This document shows positions 37,101 through 46,100 of a DNA stretch of 64,000 nt, piece by piece. Under the pieces are notes generated by a model that was not told the origin of the DNA, ran no database searches, and was given only the letters and a program-made list of their open reading frames with translations. Position 1 is the first letter of the stretch, and the number at the start of each line of letters is the position of its first letter. The translations under genes and the position numbers were made by a program. The stretch comes from Antedon mediterranea (lineage: Eukaryota; Echinodermata; Crinoidea; Comatulida; Antedonidae): NCBI RefSeq assembly GCF_964355755.1, contig NC_092679.1, forward strand, positions 3,844,001 through 3,908,000, written 5' to 3'.

Positions 37101-37460
37101 AGAAGATCCTGTTATATCACAATTATCACATCTTTTGTCGGAGTAGGCTACACCTAACAGGCCTAGGCCAAGACCTAAGCCTGGGGAGTTATCAATAAAC
37201 TGTTGGTAGGCGACACCATCTAAGGGTAGAAATGGTCTCTCTGCGGCGACGTTGACCGGTGTCGCTGCGTTTACTATCAGAGGTTCAATCGGAAAATGCA
37301 CAACTTTTTGCCCTGATTGCGAGCCACCACATCGTTCATCTGCGTTGACTTTCATATTACACTGTACATTTGGATCTGTATGATCAGAGTTGCAGCTAGA
37401 TAAAAGCGCAACAAACATAAATAAAACAAACGAAGCCATCTCAATCGATACACATTTCAT
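16149..37460 (-). CDS. TTC13: Tetratricopeptide repeat protein 13
   Basis: Eighteen coding exons: 37049-37460, 36529-36671, 36121-36196, 28920-29056, 28188-28280, 27652-27768, 26996-27106, 26584-26666, 25359-25500, 24340-24520, 24020-24176, 23154-23417, 22507-22680, 18747-18941, 17933-18068, 17663-17742, 16905-17063 and 16149-16260; 2772 nt, 923 aa. An in-frame stop precedes ATG 37460, and MASFVLFMFVALLSSC makes a signal peptide. TPR units fill about residues 210-500 (for example YRELGDYDLALKHFTSAL followed by INPNHVQSLQLRG). The C-terminal half carries TTC13 hallmarks: FLPSKRVHLAMGLAA, WRDVFNIAIRWR, VYYFYNLMPLSRGSS, GKEVTGKIPKGK and SKTFPSLRTMLEALN. Human TTC13 is about 860 aa. Its biochemical role is not established; it is related to plant SRFR1, a TPR regulator. 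The first intron appears to use a GC donor. Introns hold most of the window's repeats, including ~7 kb between exons 36121 and 29056. Confidence 0.94.
16351..16879. mobile_element. AGCTCTGTCTACAC foldback MITE, copy 3, split by a nested insertion
   Basis: The left part (16351-16475, AGCTCTCTCTACAATCTC to GTCACATAAAGTTT) and the right terminus (GTGTGGACAGAGCT, 16866-16879) are both bordered by TTA. They are separated by about 390 bp of unrelated sequence that looks like a LINE 3' end. It lies just outside the TTC13 last-intron boundary, between exons 16905 and 16260. Confidence 0.7.
16476..16864 (+). mobile_element. LINE 3' fragment nested in a MITE
   Basis: The plus-strand frame ends LPLSFQNIQNVNSFKKNAK then YYLLSNDT and a stop at 16641-16643. 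This LP...SFKK...YLL arrangement is typical of the C-terminus of non-LTR reverse transcriptases. An AT-rich 3' tail follows. Only the last ~60 residues remain. Confidence 0.5.
17430..17615. mobile_element. Non-autonomous pogo/Tigger-like element
   Basis: Begins CAGTCAACTCTCCCAATAC and ends GTATTGGGAGAGTTGACTG, inverted repeats of about 24 bp with one or two mismatches; further inner GTCTGGTATT units occur. Pogo/Tigger elements share CAGT..A.TCTC ends and TA target sites; the left flank is TA, but the right flank is not clearly TA. No transposase. It lies in a TTC13 intron. Confidence 0.6.
18130..18306. mobile_element. AGCTCTGTCTACAC foldback MITE, copy 4
   Basis: Carries GTGATGTGCCCATATATGG, ATGTCATATCACTACC and three tandem copies of a ~20-bp unit containing CATATTTGGGTATATATCAC, then GGGCACATCACAC and a decayed right end (GTATAGACAAGAGCTTA). 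It directly abuts a SINE. Confidence 0.75.
18307..18598 (+). mobile_element. tRNA-derived SINE
   Basis: An RNA polymerase III B box, GGTTCGAATCC (18342-18352), is preceded by a tRNA-like stretch and followed by a body containing CCACCCAGGTGTATAAATGG and TATGGGAGTATATTTCC, and a 3' tail GCGCTATATAAGAATGAAC with (ATT)n. It is antisense in a TTC13 intron. A reverse copy is at 11375-11612. Confidence 0.75.
19007..19320. mobile_element. piggyBac-like non-autonomous element with TTAA target duplication
   Basis: 314 bp bounded exactly by TTAA on both sides (19003-19006 and 19321-19324). Termini are CACGTTCACTGCCACGG and TTGGCAGTCAATGTG, inverted repeats of ~15 bp. TTAA duplication is diagnostic for the piggyBac superfamily. 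It lies in a TTC13 intron; no coding capacity. Confidence 0.75.
19972..20130. mobile_element. 159-bp hairpin element with ~50-bp arms
   Basis: The left arm GGTTTATCACAAATAGCGTG continues through CGATGCATGATGGGA to AATTGGGAG. The right arm is its inverted counterpart (CTCCCAATTCCATCCCACC to ACTATTTGCTATAAACC). The loop is short and AT-rich. A foldback transposon of unknown superfamily, in a TTC13 intron. Confidence 0.7.
20835..20965. repeat. Dispersed repeat related to 3695-3820
   Basis: Shares GACAGGGCTAATTTCAAA, ACCAATCAAATTGCAA and ACAATCAGGTGTGTTATA with the copy in the receptor gene, followed by an AT microsatellite. Confidence 0.45.
21234..21385. mobile_element. ACGTAACGCAAGG-family inverted-repeat element (copy 3)
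   Basis: Left part AGCTTGGTTCCCACGTGGAC then ACAAGGACGTAACCGCAC; right part CTTACTTGCGTTGTGCC and GTGGTAACCAAACT. The two halves are rough inverted repeats around ACCAATCATGACGCGATGG. It lies in a TTC13 intron. Confidence 0.65.
21721..22434. mobile_element. TTAAAGATGTATTGTCCC-type inverted-repeat element with internal duplication
   Basis: Ends are TTAAAGATGTATTGTCCCTT and CAAGGGACAATAATCTTTAA. The left ~181 bp, starting at 21690 with TTTCAAAGACTTCAAAGC, is duplicated in tandem at 21871. The right half is close to identical to 37750-38278 (shared CGATCTGTGTGAAAACACC and CAACCGTGACGAGTTG). Probably a recently active MITE. It lies in a TTC13 intron. Confidence 0.7.
22725..22868. mobile_element. 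AGCTCTGTCTACAC foldback MITE, copy 5
   Basis: 144 bp, TTA on both sides. Starts AGCTCTGTCTACACTATG and ends TTTGATAGTGTAGACAGAGAT. Consensus-like centre with one ACCATATTTGGG unit. Confidence 0.85.
23569..23715. mobile_element. AGCTCTGTCTACAC foldback MITE, copy 6
   Basis: 147 bp, TAA on both sides, both termini intact (AGCTCTGTCTACACTATC ... GATAGTGTAGACAGAGCT). Two tandem CCAAATATGGTAGTGATATG units. One of the best-preserved copies; in a TTC13 intron. Confidence 0.9.
24596..24905. repeat. Imperfect ~160-bp tandem duplication
   Basis: Both units contain TTCTGGGAAAATGGTA, CTGGTCTGGTAAAAT, AACCATAGCCATATTAACTA and TTGACATGT. Diverged by small indels. Local to this TTC13 intron as far as I can see. 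Confidence 0.6.
24958..25274. mobile_element. Inverted-repeat element, TAAG..GTTCGGAYGTAAA family
   Basis: The left end TAAGAGTCCGTTCGGACGTA pairs with the right end TTTTACATCCGAACACAG then CCTTA. Internal ATTTACACATGTAA and TTTACATCTGTAAATTTT are also complementary. About 317 bp, no ORF. In a TTC13 intron. Confidence 0.55.
28487..28634. mobile_element. AGCTCTGTCTACAC foldback MITE, copy 7 (left end lost), expanded microrepeat
   Basis: The right terminus GTGTAGACAGAGCT is intact and followed by TTA. The left terminus is missing. Instead four tandem ~20-bp units (CCAAATATGGTAGTGATGTG) occupy 28490-28570. Confidence 0.8.
29270..29352. repeat. Dispersed repeat, inverted copy at 52440-52515
   Basis: CTACTGAACCACTTTG, CACTGAAAGTGTCATTCAGT and ATAAAGATGGATTAA are found in reverse orientation, with small changes, in the hnRNP L intron at 52440-52515. 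Class unknown. Confidence 0.45.
30240..30393. repeat. Perfect 22-bp tandem repeat, seven units
   Basis: CATGTTGACAATGATACC plus TTAA repeats seven times without a single difference (154 bp). Perfect identity implies recent expansion or assembly collapse; copy number is probably polymorphic. In the 7-kb TTC13 intron. Confidence 0.95.
31926..32199. mobile_element. AGCTCTGTCTACAC foldback MITE, copy 8, with ~120-bp internal insertion
   Basis: TAA on both sides; starts AGCTCTGTCTACACTATC and ends TTTAATAGTGTAAACAGAGCT. Between about 31985 and 32105 is foreign sequence (GCAAAAACAGCACTGTGG ... CTGACTGGGTAGTGATGACC). Confidence 0.8.
32892..33094. mobile_element. CAGGCCTKGTCTTTT inverted-repeat element, copy 1
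   Basis: Starts CAGGCCTGGTCTTTTAAG and ends TTTTTAAAAGACAAGGTCTG. Inner blocks CACCTACAGCACCCCTGAATG and GAAGTTTACCAAATTT equivalents match the copy at 46450-46650 in opposite orientation. No ORF. In a TTC13 intron. Confidence 0.65.
33826..34000. repeat. Diverged segment repeated at 34464-34660
   Basis: Both contain GTTGTTATTAAATGTTT, TATGTAGTATTATT, CCATAAACAAAC, AAGGAAAAGGGA and a terminal AATAACTGCAGTAGA. The two copies flank the LINE fragment at 34105-34385. Confidence 0.55.
34105..34385 (+). mobile_element. CR1/Jockey-type LINE 3' end
   Basis: An open frame from about 34133 to a stop at 34304-34306 reads DPTRLSVPRSNRKADDNAFS, then VTTPRIWNALPVDLR and FKRQLKIFLFN. The AFSV..PR.WNALP..LR...FK..LK..LF pattern is the classic C-terminus of CR1/L2-like reverse transcriptases. 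The 3' tail GGCGCCATATAAAAAC is SINE/LINE-like. 5'-truncated; antisense in a TTC13 intron. Confidence 0.7.
34464..34660. repeat. Diverged segment repeated at 33826-34000
   Basis: Second member of the pair described at 33826-34000, with an extra ~40 bp before the terminal AATAACTGCAGTAGAA. Confidence 0.55.
35380..35505. mobile_element. AGCTCTGTCTACAC foldback MITE, copy 9 (degraded)
   Basis: Only the centre remains: GACATGATGATGTCATATCAC, CCATATTTGGGCATATTAC and ATCACACTTTTTGTCACATAAA. Outer termini are lost. Confidence 0.6.
36840..37020. repeat. TAGGCCTAG / (TAG)n low-complexity tract
   Basis: CCTAGTAGTAGTAGTAG, CTAGCTAGGCCTAGC and related words in the first TTC13 intron, immediately downstream of exon 37049-37460. 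Confidence 0.6.
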
Positions 37461-40113
37461 ATCTGCTTCTTCGCTATCATTCTTTCTTTTTTGCAATTAA
37501 ATTGCAAGTTAGCGCATGTTTACAAACACCAAACATAGACGGCGCTGTTTAGTTTTACGGTATTATCAAAGAATATAATATCACAAGAATGAGTATTCCG
37601 CGATTTTTGCATGAGAAATTTGTAACAGAGAGCTCCAGAGAGTGATGCCCGCCCTCATAAGGGCGGATGTATACATACTAAATAAGACTTGATTTAATAG
37701 ATATTATACATGTCACATTAAATAGAATTATGATAATATATTTTGCAATTTAAAGATGTATTGTCCCTTTGTCAAATTCCAAAAAAAAATAAAAATTAGA
37801 AGATTTCGAAAAAAAAGTGGGTCATTTTGAAGTATCATAATAGTTATTAACTTTCCCCAAAAATTAGTCGAAAAAAAATTTATTTAACTGAAATACAGAC
37901 GTTTTTTAGTTTAAACAAAAACTGTGACTCCCAGTCAAAGTTTTCGATCAAAACATATCTCATAATGCAACGCGCTTGTTTGGCTACTATGAATGCATAA
38001 TCATAAAACTTCCTCGCGATCTGTGTGAAAACACCTTCTCAACCGTGACGAGTTGTAAACAATCCTAAATTAGGATCATGCATAATGCATACTCTTGGTT
38101 TGAAATCTTTGTTTACTTTCGCTTGTGACGATTTTCCAGACAAAATGTAATAAAACTAATTTACCTGTTAATTTTTGACTTAAAGTGAATAACTTTAATA
38201 TTACTTGATATGGCCAATTTAAATTTAGATTAATTTGACTTTCATTTTTTTGTGTTTCAAGGGACAATACATCTTTAAACTATTTTATAATACATTTTAT
38301 TAACAAACTAGTGTACATTCACTTTTACAGACAATTATTTACTAATGCTAAGTTAGTTCACAAAAAAATCCTAACACAGCAACACCAAAAATCAACGAAT
38401 CGTTACTCAGCACGGCGGCCTATTCTTTACCATTGCCGTGTACTACTCTACGCCCGGTAAATTAAACATTGTTTTTATGATATAAATTAGTATAAAATAC
38501 ATGTTATTAATAGGACAAAATGTTAAATATCATTAACATTTATTTGTTTTACCAGAAACAAGTTAAATATAGGAATATATTAAACTATCGTTCGTGAAAA
38601 CGCGTAAACACCAACACGCCCGGTCACGCTATCGTAGCGCCCGGTTGATAAAGCAAACTATTTATACGGCAGTTTTTACTAAATAAATTGCATAAAACGA
38701 ACAATTAAATATCCAAATAGTATTTAACATGATGTTGGCATGTTGTTTATAACGTTTTTTATCATGAAAATACTACCGGTGGTCCAGCCTTTGATTAGTG
38801 AAACCGTCCGTCACAAAAAGTTGTATACATCCCAGATACATCCACACTTATGGCGGCGCCCTACCACATGGACAATATTACTGTTACAGGGAAAATCGCG
38901 GATTACTCATTCTTGTGATATATATTCTTTGGTATTATCAAAGAAAGATAATTGTTAATGTAATACTGAAATCTTTTTTTTTTTTCATTTTTATGCCACA
39001 TAAAATACTTTTCGACATAAAGAAGGAAAAGTTAAATACTCAAGTCCTCATGATAAGATATATTAAAGCATAGCAAATCATAGAAGGTAATTATGTAGCC
39101 CTTGCGATTAATTAGTAATAGGCCTTCACAAATTAATTGGTGTTAGATTAGAAAAGAAACGATAATATAAATCATGAATTGTGAATATACAGTATTACTA
39201 TAACATTAATATTTTCATCATTATAAAATACAATCGAAAAACACCCGGATTAATGTTTTTGCTGATACAAAGGATCGTAGGCCTACTATTAACCGATAAT
39301 CTTATACAGTTAAAAATTGATTTTCTAGTCTTTCTTTTTTGCATGGAAAATTTTGCAATTTTTATGTCACCAACACTTTATCTTTCGTTTGTTTTGCATT
39401 TTTTACAGTAAGCCTCTCTGATATCACCCTTACTTTAAAGATGTATTGTGCCCCAAAATCATGAAAAATAAAGATTTATAAAATCAGATTTTTAATATGC
39501 CAATTTGCACTGAGTTTTAATGAAGTTATTCGCTTCAATAGGAAAAAAACGAACAAAAATAATGATTTCACTTATAAAAGGACCAAATAAACGGTTATTA
39601 GCCAAAGCCTTTAAATTATATAATTTTGTTGGCGATCCAATTGTCAAAGTGAATAACTATTATGTAACATTAAAATGGTATATTAACATTTTTTCCCTAT
39701 AGGCCTATGTAGTATTACAAAAAAGAAACGTTGTTGGGCAAAGAAATGCTTATTTATATTCCCCTCCCTCTCTAGATATTCCTTCCCACGTTTTACTGTA
39801 TGGGTTGAGCTTTTTAAGTTGACCATAATTGTATTTACACAATAATAAATGTTTGTTTAAATGGGCCTATTTTTATCCATACTGTATTATTACGATAAAT
39901 TAAAACACGGGATCGGGAAAGAGTGAAACGGTACTCTTCTTCGATCCCTCTCGGTTTATCTTTCATTCAGGAATGTCGCCCTCTTTATTACAATTACTTT
40001 GGGAAGGGAAAAAGAGAAGCGACGCCATCTTGATCAACTACAGCTTTTTTCAACAACTTCTCTCTAGCCTAGGCCTATCTCTCTCAGTTTTTAACCTAAA
40101 TATTTCCGTCAAG
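37461..40113. other. Divergent intergenic region between TTC13 and hnRNP L
   Basis: Holds the MITE at 37750-38278 and a run with CGCCCGGT words near 38450-38640. A TTAAAGATGTATTGTGCCCC end at 39436 is distantly related to that MITE. The 5' UTR of hnRNP L probably begins near 39950-40080. Promoters for both genes must lie here, but I cannot place them. Confidence 0.45.
37750..38278. mobile_element. TTAAAGATGTATTGTCCC-type inverted-repeat element, copy 2
   Basis: Full-length copy of ~529 bp: TTTAAAGATGTATTGTCCC at the left and GGGACAATACATCTTTAAA at the right, inverted repeats of ~20 bp. Highly similar to 21871-22434. No long ORF. Confidence 0.8.
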
Positions 40114-43100
40114 ATGATGTCAGGTTATGATGGACATGCTGCTAAACGACAGAGGACTGATACAGGAGGTCGAGGAGTGCAGTCTGGTGTAAGTATACTA
40201 TGCAATTTAAGGGCAATCTTATATTAGGCCAGCCAGCCAGGCTTGCTTTTTTGTCGAAAAGGTATCATGGTGATGAATGGTTGTAAATGTAAATGTGCGT
40301 TAGTGAAATCCCGGTGAGTCGTTCTGAATCTACACCCGGTATCGCCCGGTAGGGTTTTATGATTTAAAATGTAGTGCATTTTATACAAGTACATGTTAAC
40401 ATTATATTGAGTGTTATTGTGATATTTAATTGTACGTTTTATTTATATATTTTTAATGTAAAAAAACTGTCAAAATTGGTTTATTCCAGAACTGAAGACC
40501 GCCCTCTCTTCTCTGATAAGTGAGTGATGTTTTGTGGAGCGCGTCGAAGCGATTGAGGCGTTTGATATTAAAGCCCCCTTCCCTACGTTTTTTAGATCTA
40601 ATTTAAGATCACAAACTATATTTAATGTAAAAATAATACTATATGGTCCTATTGCGATAACTTTTTTCGTCTTTAAACGGTTAAAAATGTGAAAAATAAG
40701 TCGATTCTAATAATTATAGCGGCCCGCTATAAATAGGGATACCGAGAGCTGACTCCATTTTCATTACCACGATTAAACAGCGCGCACGTTACTATGCGCG
40801 CAATGTCATTGACGCGGTATTTTTTTACTTTGGTAAACACTTTTTATTAGGTAATTATTCTGAAAATAAATTAATTATGAAAATATCCTTTTGAGTAAAT
40901 ATTCATTTACCTATTATTCTATAAGATCAAGTATTTTTTATTTCCATTTCATTCAACCAAAAATGTTAATATAGTGGTTAAAAGATCGTTATCGCCTAGC
41001 GCGTATAGCTTTTGTTTACTACGAAACCCTCGGACGGCTCAATGACCTACCATTTTCAACCTTATTTTTGTAGTTGAGCCTCTTATGACCTCAAAATGTA
41101 TTTTATTCCTACACCAAGATAATATAGTTCCACATACCATGTGCTTGTTACTAAGAAAAATATTAATTTTAAGTGCTAAAAAAACAGTTTTATCCCGATA
41201 TGAGGTCTATATAATTCGAATATTTCGTAGTAACAGCCCATATACCATGAAAAATAGCTGTTTTGTCCATTTTAAAAATAATTTCTTTAAAATTCCGAGA
41301 GGCTCAACTACAAAAACGCCATTTTATGGTATGATGTCATCGCAAGCCAATCAAACCTTCGCATTCGACCGCTCCGCATGTCTCACGGTTGACCGATTTT
41401 GGATTCTCGCCCTTTGATTGGTTGACGCGAATCAACACACAGCGGAATAATTTTCTCGCAAGTGCCGTGAAGTCACATGGTGTCAGGCCTGTCCAATTAC
41501 ACGGGAAAATAATGCATTGAAATTCTTCGAATGAGGTTAAATAAACACTCTTTTTTATATAATAAATAAGTACTATCATATTTGATTGAATTTTACAATG
41601 TTGATATACAAAATATATTACTTAAAACCGTGATTTTATATAATTATTTTGACGAAAAATGACTAGTTCATACAATTGTCGACTGGGGGCGCAATTTGTT
41701 TACATCGTTCGTGGCTAAAAACGATAATTTTCGGCGATGTTTTAAACCCTATATTTCGAAAACTACAAGTCATATTTTCATAATTCTTTCTTTATTATAA
41801 TATTGATACAAAATACTAACAGGCAATGTATAATTTGTTTGCAAAATATTAACTTTTAATTTTACATCGTTATCCCTACTATAAATCCCAAAATTGATTG
41901 ATTGATATTTTTGTTTTTCACCGGTAATTCGCCCACTTTTCGATCGATCGTGAGGCCAAAACAAATGGAAGACTCCTAACTTTTCAGCGAAAATACCGGG
42001 TTTTCCCCAATTTGTATCAACGGAGTCTGGCAAAAATAGAAAGACAATTAATGCAGCAACTATACAACGTCAGGCTAGGTATATAGCTAGCGTATGATGT
42101 TCGTACGTTACCGATGTTTACCAGCTAGGCCTACAAAACTAAGCCTAGCTAGGCTAGGCCTAAGACCGTCCACGAGAGGTCGATCGCCGCGAGCTACTTA
42201 GGTAGTGCATTGTTTCTCACTTTTTATCATAATTTACCATAAAACGTACATTTAAGACAAGGAATGACATGGTTTAATGTTTTTAAAGTGATATATATGT
42301 ATTATTTTCCAAAAAACGTCCAAAATTGCAGGGAAGGGGTCTTTAAAATAATAATTTATTTTAAGCTAAGCATAACTAAAAAACACATCTAATTTTGTAT
42401 TAAAAATAATTGCAAATATGACGTGTTTGTTTTGTATATTTCGTAATATTTAATTAGCCTAATAATAATAATAATCCTACATGTGCATATTATTACAATT
42501 ATTATACTGAATTTTTTTTTTTCTTTTTTGTGTCGTTGTTTTCAAACAAAAAAATTGCGTTTAGTTTATATCTTTTGTTTGTAAGTTGAATCAGGCTGAC
42601 TGCTCGTATCCTAAAAAAAGACAAAAAGATACATAATAATTAATATAGGCACATTGAAATATTATTATTGTTGTACTAATTATAGGACGACTGTCTAAAA
42701 CCAAAAAAATAAGTTAAAATACACTATATCACTTTATATCACACTTTTCTCTAATTTTCAATATTTTAAATCTACCCAGGCATTAATGACACAATGTATT
42801 GTTTATTCATTTGTAGGATCCATTTGAAGAGTCACATGGCAAGCCAGGACCGTCTAAAGTCATTCATGTCCGTGGACTTGCTGACAATGTAACAAAAGGT
42901 GATCTTGTGGAAGCCCTTCAACATTTTGGACAAATCAGGTAATTTAAGATAAATATACAGCAGTACTTAATCAATTACAAGTAACTCCCATTCTATTAAA
43001 CAAAAGAAAAGTAGCCCTTACATTTCCATTATCGCTTTCTTCATTTTTGATAACAAACCTAAAGCTCTGTTTACACTATCAAACTTTATGTGACAAAAAA

Positions 43101-46100
43101 ATGTGATGTGCCCACATACATGGACATGATGTCATATCACTACCGAATTTGGGTATATCACTACCATATTTGGACACATCAGACTTTTTATGTGAAATTA
43201 GTTTGATAGTGTAGGCAGAGCTTAATATATCTCAAATAATTGATAATTGTAAATCATTTTGCCATTTTCTCATCAGTTATGTTTACATGATGCCAAGACG
43301 AGGACAAGCTTTGGTAGAATTTGAAGAGTTTTCTGGTGCAAAGGCATGTGTAGATTTTGTGAATGTAAGTATTTGATTGATAATTTGAATCACTTTGAGC
43401 AATAAGCGCTACGTAAAATATTATTATTAAATTTATGTTAAAAGATCTTTATTTGTTTAATTAACTTTTTTTTACAAGGGTAGCTCTAACCGCTGTACTA
43501 CAGCAGTACAGCTGACTTGAAGATGCCCTAATGACAATAAAGGGTATACATAAGTAATAATTTTTGTTATTTACAGGAACATCCAGAAAATGTGGTAAAT
43601 GTTGCAGGTACCCCTGCATTCTTTAACTACTCAACCAGCTCAAAGATCAAAAGGCCAGGGTAAGATTCACTACATCTTCAAGATTCTTCATTTTGTTTTT
43701 TGTTTTTTAAATAAAGAATATTACTTTTGTACTTGGAAGTTTGTTTACAGTCTGATAATGATATACAAAAGAAATGCAAAATTCTTGAGCTAATAAAGAA
43801 TTTGATTTTAAATTCTAATTGTTCCAATTAGGGTCGTTTAACACAGAAACAATTTTAGTAACGTGTATTTTAAGTAAAAAATTTAGCTATATTTTAGATC
43901 TGTCAGTGGTTTACTGACATTAATAAACTTGTAGAACTGATTAATTATTAGTAGTAATAATTAATCAAAGTTGAATGAACTTGATAAATTTTGTATCATG
44001 ATTATTATTCATAAAATGCCTGGTATGAATTTCAAGAAAAGCCCCCCTATTATATCACTGATGAGACTTAATTAAATGGTTGATTAATGATTAACTACAC
44101 ATATGTTGCTGCTGCTCATACAGTACTTGCATTCTTCAGTTAGAGCTTGCTACGTTGTGCTTTACAAATATGTCTGATGCCTACGATAGTTAAGTATTGC
44201 AACTTACTAATACTGTTACTTTTATTTTAATGTAGCACATCTTAATCCTGTGTTTGGATAAGGGGATTAGACAATATTATAGTAGGCCATTTGGCAAAAT
44301 GTTAGGAATGAAGTTACTTAGTAGTTTACAGTATTAGGCATATTTATACTGTTTTTTGGATAATGGGGATTAGACAATATTATAGTAGGCCATTTGGCAA
44401 AATGTTAGGAATGAAGTTACGTAGTAGTTTACAGTATTAGGCATATTTATACTGTTTTTTGGATAAGGGGATTAGACAATATTGTAATAATTGGCCATTT
44501 TGCAAAATGTTAGGATGAAAGTACTTGCAGGATGGTAGTAGTAGTTGACAGTATTAGGAAGGTGTGTCACAGTATGTGCTATGCAAAATATACATAGGAT
44601 TTAAAATAACTAGAGACCTAAGCTCTCTCTACACTATCAAACCAGTTTGACAAAAAAGTGCGATGTGCCCAATTATGGTAGTGACACAGTATGCCCAAAT
44701 ATGGTAGTGATATGACATCATGTCCATATGGGCACATCACATTTGTTTGTAACATAAACTTTGATAGTGTAGACAGAGCTTTACTGGAAGAATCTTTGGT
44801 GAAATCACAGCTAGATGAAGTAAGGAGTGATATAGAACAGCAATGTCCTACCATTAATATTCAAAGCCTGTTTTTTTTTTTTTTAGTGATGGTCTTGATG
44901 AGAGTGGTGCCAATAATGTACTACTTTTTACCATTTTGAACCCTCGCTATCCTATTACCACAGTAAGTACAAGAAATTAAACATCATTTGAAATTAACCC
45001 CTCCCCCCCCCTCTTAAATACATAAATAATTTATTATTAAAATCTAGAGTTATCTTCAATATGGACCAAACTCTCTGAGACATGGCTCACTTTCTAATTA
45101 TTAATTGATGTGTTTATTTTCAGGACGTTCTTCATTCCATCTGCAAGGGATATGGTGAAGTTCTTCGTATTGTGGTTTTCAAGAAAAATGGAGTACAGGC
45201 TATGGTTGAATATCCTTTATATGATATTTTAATATCTACAGTATATAATATAAATCATTTCCTCAAATCATTTTAATCCATATAATGTGTGCTGAGTTAA
45301 TGAAAGCTTTTTATATGTTATATGCAGTTTGCGGTTCACCATGTATATACAGTTTAGAAAAGAACTGTTGATTTTCTCGATGTTTCTGGTTTTCCAGCAA
45401 ACTGTATATCACCATATTGATTTCGCCATGCAAACCTTCAAACAATATAAGCTTTTTATTGCCAAATATTGCCTAGTAATAGAGGTGTAAGACAATTTTT
45501 TTTATTTAAATGCAAAAATATTACAGGAGATTGTGGTATGGGCACAAATTAACTGCTAATATGAAATACTGATATCTATTTCTGACAACACTAATAATAT
45601 TATTTGTTAATGTTAGCACTCCGCCATTAAATAATCCTGTATCCGCCTTGCATTGTGAGATAAAAGGTGTAAAAATGCAACTGTTGCACTATGCCATTGT
45701 TAAATCCCAAGTATATCATTGTATTCGAGTTATTTTCCTTAACACTTTGTTTAAGTTTGACTCAATTACTAGCTCAACATCAGCACTTCAGAACTTAAAC
45801 GGCTGTGATGTGTACTCTGGTTGTTGTTCTCTTCGTATTGACTATGCTAGGGTATGTACATTGCAGAGTGATTCTATTGAAACTATGTACTAAGCACTTA
45901 GTTTCTAGCCATATGGTCATTTAAAGGTATAATTAGCCAGTCCACTGCTTGAGGAAAGCCATAGCATGTTGCTTCCAAAGATCTCAAACTGTAGAACCAG
46001 TTGGTTACTTTGTTAGTTACCCCTTATAGTCCTTGAGGAAATGATTGTATTGTGCTCAATTATTCAATGTTACTCTTTCTACTATTCTTGCAGCCCAAGA

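Noticed and set aside
39973-40113. Upstream in-frame ATG that would add 47 residues to hnRNP L
   Set aside because: The extension is hydrophobic and unlike any hnRNP L N-terminus, whereas ATG 40114 gives the expected start; it is more likely 5' UTR.
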